Shown here: positions 36,400 to 44,059 of the stretch, one piece after another
Numbering within the stretch: position 1 is the stretch's first letter
Layout: each line of letters begins with the position of its first letter
Assembly: GCA_964215915.1 (NCBI GenBank)
Contig: CAXPEB010000086.1
Span: forward strand, 1 to 64,000
DNA: 64,000 nt
DNA from: UBA8524 sp964215915
Lineage (GTDB): Bacteria > Bacteroidota > Bacteroidia > UBA8524
Direction of reading: 5' to 3'
Translations under genes and position numbers: made by a program
The notes under the pieces: generated by a model
Told to the model about the DNA's origin: nothing
Seen by the model: the letters and a program-made list of their open reading frames with translations, nothing else
The model's database searches: none

Positions 36400-37037
36400 A
36401 GCATATGCTCTTTTACCCGTCTTTCAAATCTATGGATCAATTCCCGGATCTCATCCGCCCCTGCCCTTTTCAAGCGATTACTCACGGCATTTTGATTGAT
36501 CCCGAAGCGCTTGGCCAGATCCTGTTGTTTGTCATCCGGGTGCTTTAATACTTCATGAATGGTCTTGGCCGAAATACTTGTCCAGTTATCCATGATGACC
36601 CCGGCGAGCCGGAAATACAGGTTCATCTCCCGGTCCAATTCCGGCCATGGAGAACGAAGCGCCATTTTTATTTTCCCCTTCCTGAGTTCCTCGAATTGTT
36701 CCCCTGCGTTTACAAATGCGCTCCCGTTGCTTTCGGTAACCTTAGCACCCGTATAGGCCATATCCCCTATACCGATGGCCATCCGGATATCCAGGGAAGT
36801 ACTGCGTTTGCCCGATTTTCCGGCCCCGGTGCTTTTGATCAGCGACTTGATTTTAACAGCCTCCATCAGAGCTCTCTCCGGCTTTTCTATCAGCAACTGC
36901 AAGCTGTCTCCCCGGAATATCTCCCAGTGTCCCGGACGGTTCTTTTTCCCGAGCAACTCTTCGAGAGCATGTATCCAGACTCCCTGATCAGCTATGCTCC
37001 TTGAGTTCACCAGATCGGCGGTAATAACGGCTACCAT
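36396..37037 (-). CDS. SatD family protein with C-terminal helix-turn-helix
   Basis: The 213-residue protein matches the SatD family (VITADLVNSR, then IFRGDSLQLLIEKPERAL, then RMAIGIGDMAYTG, then GSAFVNAGEQFEEL). The order of D8, G43-D44 and R85-x-x-I-G is reminiscent of class III nucleotidyl cyclases, which is my inference only. Residues 168-195 (DDKQQDLAKRFGINQNAVSN) form a helix-turn-helix, so DNA binding is likely. It is encoded directly upstream of and overlapping the DUF3307 gene. Three palindromes upstream of its start probably form its own operator. Confidence 0.8.
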   Translation of the reverse strand: MVAVITADLVNSRSIADQGVWIHALEELLGKKNRPGHWEIFRGDSLQLLIEKPERALMEAVKIKSLIKSTGAGKSGKRSTSLDIRMAIGIGDMAYTGAKVTESNGSAFVNAGEQFEELRKGKIKMALRSPWPELDREMNLYFRLAGVIMDNWTSISAKTIHEVLKHPDDKQQDLAKRFGINQNAVSNRLKRAGADEIRELIHRFERRVKEHML

Positions 37038-37045
37038 GTTGTAAA

Positions 37046-37121
37046 TATCACCTAATTAGATGATAAAAAGAAATATCATGTTATTACGTGATATATAAGA
37101 ATATCTTGTTATTGCATGATA
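37046..37121 (-). promoter_or_regulatory. Three 20-bp palindromic operator-like sites upstream of satD
   Basis: Three copies of a 20-bp imperfect palindrome, consensus TATCnnnTnATTnnnTGATA, lie at 37046-37065, 37074-37093 and 37102-37121. They are separated by 8-base spacers, so the centre-to-centre spacing is exactly 28 bp. The first site is eight bases from the satD start codon. The stretch is AT-rich compared with the surroundings and has no TAnnTTTG element. Most likely binding sites for the SatD helix-turn-helix or another dimeric regulator. Confidence 0.7.
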
Positions 37122-37175
37122 CGGTACTACCATCCTGCAGTGACAGTCAGAAGGCATAAGCACTGAACCACCCGC

Positions 37176-38483
37176 TTATCTCATAGGGGTTTTGACCCAG
37201 GCATACCAGGCTTTCCAGTCCCAGTGGCTGTTTCCTTCGAAGCAGCCATCGTAGGAGAACATCATTTTTATCGGGTAAACGGTCAAAGCGATTAACAGCA
37301 GAACAAACCCAATACGGAGCGACACCCTCTTTTTGCCGAACCGGTAAAACAGTTCGGCCAGTCCCGGAGCAAACAGCACCAGGTATTCGGTGAAGCTGCG
37401 TGCACCATACGCACAACCGAAACCCCATTCCCACCAACAGGATAAGATATAACTAAGCACCCCGAACAGCAGCAGGTACCAGGCGGCATTTTTTTGTCCC
37501 CTTCTCAATGCTAGCACCAGTCCGGCGAGCATCGGCAATACCATCGGTGTATACAGGAACAGGCCATTTTGAGGTTGAAACCAGGTATGCAGCAGCAGCG
37601 GCCGGTCCCAGATAAACGATTCCTCCCCGTAACTATAGGCTACCCAGTTTCCGAAGGCCCACTTCCAGTAGATCAGTTGCGGCAGCAGTATCAGAATAAA
37701 ACCGACCAGGAAAGGGAACAATGCCTTCGGACGGAGCATTCGAAGCAGGCGGTCGCGAATGGTATCATTTTCTCCCGTATCGATTAGCAGAAAGAGAAGA
37801 GGAAACAACAGGTTGCTCTGACGAAGCATAAAGATCCATCCCGTCAACAAGCCGAATACCAGGAAGTGCAGGGCGTGGGAATTCCGGAAATAGTTTTGTT
37901 TACGCCAGAACCACAGCATAGTCGCAAACAGGCAAAACGAGTAGACATGCGACATGCCGCTTTCCTGAACCGTATAATACAGCAGCCCTGTACCCAAAAC
38001 GGTAAGCAACAGAGCCGGGTGCACATAACGTCCGGGGTAATTTCTTCTGAGCCAGAAAAACAGAAATCCCAACCCGGCAAGCAGATAAGCAACAGCCGCC
38101 ACATTGATCATACGATGCTGCAACAAGCTGAAACCCGGGTAAACGGTATCCTGACCGAAAGCGGTAGCTACCAGGTAGAAGGGCAATTCTGCAAGGGCGG
38201 TTCCGTAAGTATACTTGGTTTGAATCCGTGTTCCTGTGCTGTCCAGTCTGAAACCATACCCACACAGGGAAACCAGTGAAGTGTCGGGGGGAAAGCCGTG
38301 GTCAAACTCGAATAAAAGGGGCAGGTAAACATAGTAGCCTGCTTTGTCACCGAACAGTTCTGCGTGGTAATTGAATCGGTCTGCCCGGCTGTGCCGGTTA
38401 AGGGCAAGAAAGAGCAGGAGTAAACCGAAAAGCGTCCACCCCAGTGACCTGCCCAGCTTCAACTTCCGGGCATCTCGTTTCAC
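37176..38483 (-). CDS. GT-C-like polytopic membrane protein, GTG start
   Basis: The 435 residues contain about ten to eleven membrane segments. After the first helix comes a large loop with HAELFGDKAGYYVYLP, a pattern seen in many Bacteroidota GT-C glycosyltransferase-like proteins, with an acidic residue expected to be catalytic. A second loop holds YGAARSFTEYLVLFAPG. It overlaps rfbA by four bases (GTGA), and the start codon is GTG. Its position after rfbA suggests a role in glycolipid or polysaccharide assembly using polyprenyl-linked sugars, but no specific function can be given. Confidence 0.75.
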   Translation of the reverse strand: MKRDARKLKLGRSLGWTLFGLLLLFLALNRHSRADRFNYHAELFGDKAGYYVYLPLLFEFDHGFPPDTSLVSLCGYGFRLDSTGTRIQTKYTYGTALAELPFYLVATAFGQDTVYPGFSLLQHRMINVAAVAYLLAGLGFLFFWLRRNYPGRYVHPALLLTVLGTGLLYYTVQESGMSHVYSFCLFATMLWFWRKQNYFRNSHALHFLVFGLLTGWIFMLRQSNLLFPLLFLLIDTGENDTIRDRLLRMLRPKALFPFLVGFILILLPQLIYWKWAFGNWVAYSYGEESFIWDRPLLLHTWFQPQNGLFLYTPMVLPMLAGLVLALRRGQKNAAWYLLLFGVLSYILSCWWEWGFGCAYGARSFTEYLVLFAPGLAELFYRFGKKRVSLRIGFVLLLIALTVYPIKMMFSYDGCFEGNSHWDWKAWYAWVKTPMR

Positions 38484-39346
38484 CTTGATTTTACCAGCTG
38501 TTCCAGATAGATTCCGTATCCGCTCTTTTTCAGAGGTTCTGCCAGTTTCAGCAGTTCGCTTTTATCGATATAGCCCATCCGGTAAGCTACTTCTTCGATA
38601 CACCCGATCTTCAGACCCTGCCTTTCCTCAATCACCTGAACAAACTGACCGGCCTGCATCAGGGAGGCATGGGTGCCTGTATCCAGCCAGGCAGTTCCGC
38701 GGTTCATAATCCCAACGTGGAGTTGTTCGCGCTTCAGGTACTCCTTGTTCACATCCGTAATCTCGTATTCACCCCTTGCAGAAGGTTTCAATTCCTTGGC
38801 TATCTCCACCACGGAGTTATCATAAAAATACAATCCCGGAACCGCATAGGAAGAACGCGGTTTGGAAGGCTTTTCCTCGATGCTTATTACTTTGCCGGTT
38901 TCATCAAACTCCACCACACCGTAACGCTCCGGATCTGAAACGTGGTAGGCAAACACAACCCCTCCTGTGGGATCGGTGAATCCCTGGAGCAGTTTCGCCA
39001 ATCCGCTTCCGTAAAAAATATTGTCGCCCAGGATCAGGGCTACTTTATCGGTTCCAATGAACGATTCCCCGATTACAAAGGCCTGTGCCAGTCCGTTAGG
39101 TTCCGGTTGCTCCGTATACTCAAACCGGCAACCCAGTCCGGAACCGTCGCCGAGCAGTCGTTTGAAATTCGGGAGATCCTGGGGGGTGGAAATAATCAGG
39201 ATCTCGCGTATACCGGCCATCATCAGTACAGACAAAGGGTAATAGATCATAGGCTTGTCGTATACCGGCATCAGTTGTTTGCTGACTGCGAGTGTCAACG
39301 GATGAAGTCGTGTGCCGGATCCGCCGGCGAGGATTATACCCTTCAT
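38480..39346 (-). CDS. rfbA: Glucose-1-phosphate thymidylyltransferase
   Basis: RfbA forms dTDP-glucose from dTTP and glucose 1-phosphate, the first step to dTDP-rhamnose and related sugars. The 288-residue product has the nucleotidyltransferase signature MKGIILAGGSGTRLHPLTLAVSKQ and the active-site region PMIYYPLSVLMMAGIREILI. ALILGDNIFYGSGL and WLDTGTHASLMQAGQFV, typical of the homotetrameric enzyme, are also present. rfbB, which acts next, lies upstream in the same direction but is separated by 558 bases containing a four-helix-bundle gene. Confidence 0.96.
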   Translation of the reverse strand: MKGIILAGGSGTRLHPLTLAVSKQLMPVYDKPMIYYPLSVLMMAGIREILIISTPQDLPNFKRLLGDGSGLGCRFEYTEQPEPNGLAQAFVIGESFIGTDKVALILGDNIFYGSGLAKLLQGFTDPTGGVVFAYHVSDPERYGVVEFDETGKVISIEEKPSKPRSSYAVPGLYFYDNSVVEIAKELKPSARGEYEITDVNKEYLKREQLHVGIMNRGTAWLDTGTHASLMQAGQFVQVIEERQGLKIGCIEEVAYRMGYIDKSELLKLAEPLKKSGYGIYLEQLVKSR

Positions 39347-39388
39347 TTATCTCTATTCGTTTAAATATGCCTGTTTTTCAGAGGTTTC

Positions 39389-39409
39389 AGGTATTGGGTT
39401 TTAGGTATT
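39389..39409 (+). repeat. Left inverted repeat flanking the four-helix-bundle gene
   Basis: This 21-base sequence occurs in inverted orientation at 39867-39887 with one mismatch. Its inner part contains two copies of AGGTATT separated by GGGTTTT. Together with the right copy it encloses the gene at 39457-39810, 47 bases from its stop codon. Confidence 0.75.
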
Positions 39410-39456
39410 TGCCCAATTGCACCATCTAACCTAATACAAACCGGACTACTTTCAGG

Positions 39457-39810
39457 TTAAGTTCGGATACCCTGATAAAACCGGTTCATACGCTTCTGCA
39501 AATTAAGTAGCTCATGGGTCAAGAGCAAATACTGGCTTTGGCTTTCAGGATAAACAAGATTCGTAACCATGAGCAAAGATTCCAATTCAAAAGCAGAGCC
39601 CAGGGATATCTCTATAAACCGACGAAAATCTTTCTGAGAAGACCGACTGCAACCTTCTGCAATGTTTGCTGAGATAGAAACAGCTGCCCGTTGAATCTGA
39701 CTAACCAAACCGAATTTTTCCGAATCAGGTAACAGCTTGCAGTATGCATATACCTCTTTAGCGATCAGGATAGCATCCTTCCAGACCAGCAATTCCCGAT
39801 GATTTCTCAC
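39457..39810 (-). CDS. Four-helix-bundle protein (S23/23S-intervening-sequence family)
   Basis: The 117-residue product matches the family found in 23S rRNA intervening sequences and as accessory proteins of diversity-generating retroelements. It has RELLVWKDAILIAKEVYAYC at the N-terminus, VSQIQRAAVSISANIAEGCSR in the middle and FRRFIEISLGSAFELESLL after it. It is expected to form a basic pentameric helical bundle that may bind nucleic acid; its role here is unknown. GTG is the only available start. It splits the rfbB-rfbA pair and is flanked by inverted repeats, which suggests an inserted element. Confidence 0.85.
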   Translation of the reverse strand: MRNHRELLVWKDAILIAKEVYAYCKLLPDSEKFGLVSQIQRAAVSISANIAEGCSRSSQKDFRRFIEISLGSAFELESLLMVTNLVYPESQSQYLLLTHELLNLQKRMNRFYQGIRT

Positions 39811-39866
39811 GAATCAAAAATCCGTATTTCATCGGTTTTATTTCCGTCAAAAAATCACCAACACCC

Positions 39867-39887
39867 AATACCTAAAACCCATTACCT
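39867..39887 (-). repeat. Right inverted repeat flanking the four-helix-bundle gene
   Basis: Inverted copy (20 of 21 bases) of 39389-39409. It lies 56 bases upstream of the GTG start of the four-helix-bundle gene and 17 bases from the rfbB stop. Further degenerate TTACCTATTACCCTAAA follows it. Confidence 0.75.
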
Positions 39888-39904
39888 ATTACCCTAAACC
39901 ACCC

Positions 39905-40954
39905 TCACCCATAATGCTCCTCATAGTACCGCTGGTAATCGCCACTGGTTACTTCCTCCATCCAGGCGCGGTTAGCCAGGTACCAGTCGATGGTTTTGCC
40001 GATACCTTCCTCAAACTGCAGGCTAGGTTGCCAGCCGAGTTCTTTCATGATTTTTCCGGCATCGATGGCATAGCGGAGGTCATGTCCGGCCCGGTCGGTT
40101 ACGAAGGTGATAAGCTCCCGGGCTGTGCCGGCTTCCCTTCCCAACTTCTCATCCATGGTATCGCATACCAGCTTCACGATATCGATATTCTTCCACTCAT
40201 TGAAACCTCCGATGTTGTAGGTTTCTCCATCCACTCCCTGATGAAAGACGGTATCGATAGCCCGGGCATGGTCCACCACATAGAGCCAGTCGCGGACATT
40301 TTCTCCCTTTCCGTAAACCGGAAGAGCCTTGTTCCGTAGAATATTATTGATCATCAGTGGGATAAGCTTTTCCGGAAACTGGTTGGGTCCGTAATTGTTC
40401 GAACAATTGCTGATCACCACCGGCAGTTTGTAGGTATTGTGATAAGCCCGTACAAAATGATCGGAAGAGGCTTTGCTGGCGGAATAGGGCGACTGCGGAT
40501 CATACGGCGTCGTTTCCAGAAAGAAACCGCCGTTATCCAGTGAGCCGTATACTTCATCGGTGGAAACATGGTAGAAACGTTTCCCTTCCATATTCCCTTT
40601 CCAGGCGGCACGGGCTGCATTAAGCAGGTTCACCGTACCGATGACGTTGGTTTCCACAAAAGCCAGGGGGTCGCTGATCGAACGATCCACATGTGACTCC
40701 GCGGCAAGATGGATGATACTGTCAATTTTTTCTTCCTCCAGGATATGCTGCATGGCAGCCGCATCCCGGATATCTGCCTTCACGAAAGCATAATTCGGAG
40801 CATTCTCGATATCCTCCAGATTCCTCAGATTACCGGCATAGGTGAGGCTATCGAGATTGACTATCCGATAATCGGGGTACTTGTTCACAAACAAGCGAAC
40901 CACATGGGAGCCGATAAACCCGGCTCCCCCCGTGATAAGCAGGTTTCGTTTCAT
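39905..40954 (-). CDS. rfbB: dTDP-glucose 4,6-dehydratase
   Basis: RfbB converts dTDP-glucose to dTDP-4-keto-6-deoxyglucose using bound NAD+. The 349-residue extended SDR starts LLITGGAGFIGSHVVRLFV (Rossmann fold) and has HLAAESHVDRSISDP. The catalytic Y-x3-K is in SPYSASKASSDHFVRAYHNT, and the nucleotide-sugar region is YGPNQFPEKLIPLMINN. The stop of the FKBP gene shares one base with its start. No rfbC or rfbD is seen in the window. Confidence 0.96.
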   Translation of the reverse strand: MKRNLLITGGAGFIGSHVVRLFVNKYPDYRIVNLDSLTYAGNLRNLEDIENAPNYAFVKADIRDAAAMQHILEEEKIDSIIHLAAESHVDRSISDPLAFVETNVIGTVNLLNAARAAWKGNMEGKRFYHVSTDEVYGSLDNGGFFLETTPYDPQSPYSASKASSDHFVRAYHNTYKLPVVISNCSNNYGPNQFPEKLIPLMINNILRNKALPVYGKGENVRDWLYVVDHARAIDTVFHQGVDGETYNIGGFNEWKNIDIVKLVCDTMDEKLGREAGTARELITFVTDRAGHDLRYAIDAGKIMKELGWQPSLQFEEGIGKTIDWYLANRAWMEEVTSGDYQRYYEEHYG

Positions 40955-41808
40955 TAGGGTCTTCTTAAGGACATCAACTCCACGTCGAAGATCAGGGTAG
41001 CACCCGGAGGGATCACACCGCCGGCGCCACGATCGCCGTACCCGAGTTTTGCAGGGATGATCAGGCGCATTTTATCCCCTACTTTCATCAGACGAACTCC
41101 TTCGTCAAAGCCCCGGATCATATTTCCGGCTCCGATGGTAAATTCCATGGGTTTGCCTTTGGGTATACTGGAATCGACAACGCTTCCGTCTTCCAGATAA
41201 AGGGTATAATTCACTTCGGCGACCATATTGGCATAAGCCTGCTCGCCCTCTTCGTTATCCTCTACCAGGATGTATTGCAGTCCGGAAGGCGTTTTCTCGA
41301 TCTTTTTGCCTTCTACATCGTAAGGTTCGGGTTTGGGAACTTCCCTTGCATCCACCAATTCCACATCAAAATACAGGGTGGAGTTAGGAGGAATAGTGCC
41401 CATATCGCGACTTCCATACCCAATAGCCGGAGGGATGATCATGGTGGCCTTATCCCCTACCTTCATCATGGCAATTCCTTCGTCCCAACCCGGGATCACA
41501 TAACCGGAACCCAATGGAAACTCGATAGGCTCACCGCGTTTTACGGAGTTATCGAATTCGGTACCGTCTTCCAGTTTACCTACGTAATGGACTTTAACGA
41601 CCATGCCTGCTTTCGCTTCAATGCCGTCGCCCCTTTTGGTAAAGATCACTTTCAGCCCTGAAGCTGTGGTAATGGTGTCACCAGTTGTCATATTCGCTTG
41701 ATTTTGATTGTCTTCTCCTTTTGCCTCTTTTCCGTTGGAACAGGCGAGGATACTGAACGTAGCCAAAGACCCGATCAGTAGCATTTTGTGTATGGATGTA
41801 AACTTCAT
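40954..41808 (-). CDS. Lipoprotein with two FKBP-type peptidyl-prolyl isomerase domains
   Basis: The 284-residue protein starts at ATG 41808 with a lipoprotein signal (MLLIGSLATFSILACSNGK). Two FKBP domains follow: the first with VHYVGKLEDGTEFDNS and GYGSRDMGTIPPNSTLYFDVEL, the second with NYTLYLEDGSVVDSS and GYGDRGAGGVIPPGATLIFD. It probably assists folding of envelope proteins in the periplasm. A longer in-frame ATG at 41949 would cover the nrnA gene end and lacks a signal peptide. It is two bases from nrnA and one base overlaps rfbB. Confidence 0.9.
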   Translation of the reverse strand: MKFTSIHKMLLIGSLATFSILACSNGKEAKGEDNQNQANMTTGDTITTASGLKVIFTKRGDGIEAKAGMVVKVHYVGKLEDGTEFDNSVKRGEPIEFPLGSGYVIPGWDEGIAMMKVGDKATMIIPPAIGYGSRDMGTIPPNSTLYFDVELVDAREVPKPEPYDVEGKKIEKTPSGLQYILVEDNEEGEQAYANMVAEVNYTLYLEDGSVVDSSIPKGKPMEFTIGAGNMIRGFDEGVRLMKVGDKMRLIIPAKLGYGDRGAGGVIPPGATLIFDVELMSLRRP

Positions 41809-41809
41809 A

Positions 41810-42826
41810 TTACTCGTCGGCAAGATACTTTTTATATTCCGGAAGCAGACTCCGGAATTTTTCCAGGGCTTTTTCCAGGGTTTCGGTACTTTGTCCGCCG
41901 GCGGCATTGTAATGCCCGCCTCCCGAGAAATGATCCCTGGCAAACTCATTACAGGGAAAGTTACCCGAGCCCCGGAAGCTGGCTTTTATCAGTTTGGTGC
42001 GATCGATAAACAAAGCCGAAAACTCCACCCCACGAATGCTCAGTCCATAATTGACCAGGCCTTCCGTATCTCCGGTCTGTATGCGGTATTTCAGCAGCTC
42101 CTCCCGCGTCACGGACATCAATGCGGTTTTATATTCGGGAAACACTTCCAGCTTTTCTGCCAGGCAATGCCCGATAAACTGCAGGCGTCTTAGCGACCAG
42201 TTATCGTGGATCTGCTGGTGGATTTCGGAATTCCGTGCTCCCTTTTCGATAAGCATGGCGATGGTCCTGTGCGTATGGGGAGTAACCGAATCGAAACGGA
42301 AGGAGCCTGTATCGGTCATGATTCCGGTATACAGGCAGGTGGCAATATCTGCATCAATGGCATCTTCCCCTTTCCACATTACGATTACCTCCTGCACCAG
42401 TTGGGCGGTAGACGTAGTTTCAGTAGTCCAGTAGCGGAAATCGTCAAAACCTTCCGGCTCCTGGTGGTGATCGATCATTACCTTCCTGGCCTTGGCCGAA
42501 CGGACGATGTCGCCCAGGTCATTAATCCGGTGTAAGGCATTGAAATCAAGGCAGAAGATATAGTCTGCCTCCTCAATCAGGGTTCTTCCTTTTTTGGCTG
42601 CCTGTTCGTAGTTGATCGTGACACGCTCATTCGGCATCCAGCGAAGGAATTCGCCATAGTCCGTGGGACTGACAAATTCTACGTCGTAGTTGTAATTCCT
42701 GAAAAATTTCCAGAGTGCGAGGGAAGACCCCAGTGCGTCCCCATCCGGTTTGTGGTGCGTGGTAATCACCAGCTTGGCTTCGGGAGCTTTATCGATAAGA
42801 AAAAAAAGTTCGTTGATATCCTGCAA
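41810..42826 (-). CDS. nrnA: DHH-family oligoribonuclease/pAp phosphatase, TTG start
   Basis: NrnA-type enzymes degrade short oligonucleotides from 5' or 3' ends and hydrolyse 3'-phosphoadenosine 5'-phosphate. The 338 residues show the DHH metal motifs: TTHHKPDGDALGSSLAL, FCLDFNAL, VMIDHHQEPEGFDDF and GIMTDTGSFRFD. The C-terminal DHHA1 part GGGHYNAAGGQS binds the nucleotide. No ATG is available near the conserved start; a TTG at 42826 (reading as MQDINELFFLIDKA) fits homologs best. It is the first gene of the rfb-containing operon and divergent from ndk. Confidence 0.88.
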   Translation of the reverse strand: MQDINELFFLIDKAPEAKLVITTHHKPDGDALGSSLALWKFFRNYNYDVEFVSPTDYGEFLRWMPNERVTINYEQAAKKGRTLIEEADYIFCLDFNALHRINDLGDIVRSAKARKVMIDHHQEPEGFDDFRYWTTETTSTAQLVQEVIVMWKGEDAIDADIATCLYTGIMTDTGSFRFDSVTPHTHRTIAMLIEKGARNSEIHQQIHDNWSLRRLQFIGHCLAEKLEVFPEYKTALMSVTREELLKYRIQTGDTEGLVNYGLSIRGVEFSALFIDRTKLIKASFRGSGNFPCNEFARDHFSGGGHYNAAGGQSTETLEKALEKFRSLLPEYKKYLADE

Positions 42827-42878
42827 AACAGCTGTTTTTGAACAGGCCGCAAATGTCGCGAAATCGGATTTTAAATCA

Positions 42879-42886
42879 TAGTTTTG
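42879..42886 (+). promoter_or_regulatory. Candidate -7 element of ndk
   Basis: TAGTTTTG matches TAnnTTTG, ending 15 bases before the ndk ATG (42902). No TTG is found at the usual spacing. The 75-base gap to nrnA must hold both divergent promoters; I see none for nrnA. Confidence 0.4.
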
Positions 42887-42901
42887 CGCAAATTTTCAAC
42901 A

Positions 42902-43321
42902 ATGTCAGGGAACATCACTTTTACCATGATTAAGCCGGATGCCGTTCGCAACGGTCATATGGGCAAAATTCTGGATCAGATTATTTCTAACGGATTCAGC
43001 ATCCGGGCGATGAAGTACACACAACTGAGCGCTGAGAAGGCAGGAGAGTTTTATGCGGTACACCGCGAGCGTCCTTTCTTCAACGACCTGGTTAGCTTCA
43101 TGACCAGTGGCCCCATTGTGGCTGCCGTGCTTGAAAAAGACAATGCCGTAGCCGATTTCCGTACGCTGATCGGTGCCACTAACCCGGCAGAAGCTGCCGA
43201 AGGTACCATCCGTAACCTGTATGCCAAATCGATCGATGCCAATGCCATCCACGGTTCGGACAGCGATGAGAACGCGCAGATCGAAGCAGGTTTCTTCTTC
43301 TCTGCCTTTGAAAGGTTCTGA
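42902..43321 (+). CDS. ndk: Nucleoside diphosphate kinase
   Basis: Ndk equilibrates nucleoside tri- and diphosphates through a phosphohistidine. The 139-residue product (ATG 42902, MSGNITFTMIKPDAVRNG) contains the phosphorylated histidine in NAIHGSDSDENAQ. The nucleotide-binding core is HRERPFFNDLVSFMTSGPIV and RTLIGATNPAEAAEGTIR. An upstream in-frame ATG at 42884 overlaps the promoter element. It ends at a strong terminator. Confidence 0.97.
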   Translation: MSGNITFTMIKPDAVRNGHMGKILDQIISNGFSIRAMKYTQLSAEKAGEFYAVHRERPFFNDLVSFMTSGPIVAAVLEKDNAVADFRTLIGATNPAEAAEGTIRNLYAKSIDANAIHGSDSDENAQIEAGFFFSAFERF

Positions 43322-43357
43322 GAAAAGAGAGCAATATCAGACTGAAAGAAGAACTAT

Positions 43358-43387
43358 AAAGGGACAGGCCTTACGCCTGTCCTTTTT
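43358..43387 (+). terminator. Intrinsic terminator of ndk
   Basis: GGACAGGC (43362-43369) pairs perfectly with GCCTGTCC (43375-43382) around a five-base loop CTTAC, extended by A/T pairs, and five T follow (43383-43387). It lies 37 bases after the ndk stop codon. Confidence 0.85.
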
Positions 43388-43402
43388 CTTTTTATGCCCT
43401 TC

Positions 43403-44047
43403 TTACCTGGGAGTCCAGGAGAATTCCGTCTGAAGCTGTGCCTTGGTTTTCGCCAGCACTTTCATCTGCATCTTGATATCGGTAACCGGACGATCCTTAC
43501 TGCCGGTAGGTTGGGAAACAATGGCGTCCGCCGTTTCAATACCCTTGAGCACAAACCCGAATACCGTGTATTCTCCGTTCAGGTGGGCAGTGCCGCTGGT
43601 AGACAAGGCAATATAAAACTGGGAGCCGCTTGAGGCTTTCTCCGGGTTTTGTGTATTACCCAATCGGGCGGCAGCCAGACAGCCACGGAAATGTTTGGCC
43701 GTATCGATCTCCGCAGGAATCGTATAACCGGGGCTACCCTGGCCGTCGTTATCCGGATCGGAATCTTTGCTGTTCGGGTCTCCTCCCTGTATCATGAAGT
43801 TTTTGATCACCCGGTGGAAGGTGGTTCCGTCGTAGAATCCTTCTCGCGCCAGTTTCAGGAAATTGGCCTTGTGCAGGGGAGTTCCGTCGTACAACCAGAT
43901 ATACATGGTACCGTGATCGGTGCTCAGTTCTACTATATCATAAGTTGGCTCCTGATTCCCTCCGTTGTTGTCATCCTTGTTATCGTCTTTGGAACATGCT
44001 CCAAGCAGTAATAGTCCAAAGAGCAGAATGGGTAACCCTTTTTTCAT
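43403..44047 (-). CDS. Cyclophilin-type peptidyl-prolyl isomerase lipoprotein
   Basis: The 214-residue protein has a lipoprotein signal (LLFGLLLLGACSKDDNKDD) and an acidic asparagine-rich linker. The cyclophilin domain has FYDGTTFHRVIKNFMIQGGD with the active-site arginine and phenylalanine region, GSQFYIALSTSGTAHLNGEY and TVFGFVLKGIETAD. It is likely a periplasmic folding factor anchored to a membrane. It lies 12 bases downstream of the unknown lipoprotein, so the two form a small operon. Confidence 0.93.
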   Translation of the reverse strand: MKKGLPILLFGLLLLGACSKDDNKDDNNGGNQEPTYDIVELSTDHGTMYIWLYDGTPLHKANFLKLAREGFYDGTTFHRVIKNFMIQGGDPNSKDSDPDNDGQGSPGYTIPAEIDTAKHFRGCLAAARLGNTQNPEKASSGSQFYIALSTSGTAHLNGEYTVFGFVLKGIETADAIVSQPTGSKDRPVTDIKMQMKVLAKTKAQLQTEFSWTPR

Positions 44048-44059
44048 AGTGGCAATTTA

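Noticed and set aside
37046..37121. CRISPR-like array: three repeats with regular spacing
   Set aside because: The units are imperfect palindromes with only 8-base, similar spacers, only three copies, and no cas genes. Operators fit better.
39457..39810. 23S rRNA intervening sequence with its protein
   Set aside because: No rRNA sequence flanks the gene. The neighbours are rfbA and rfbB.
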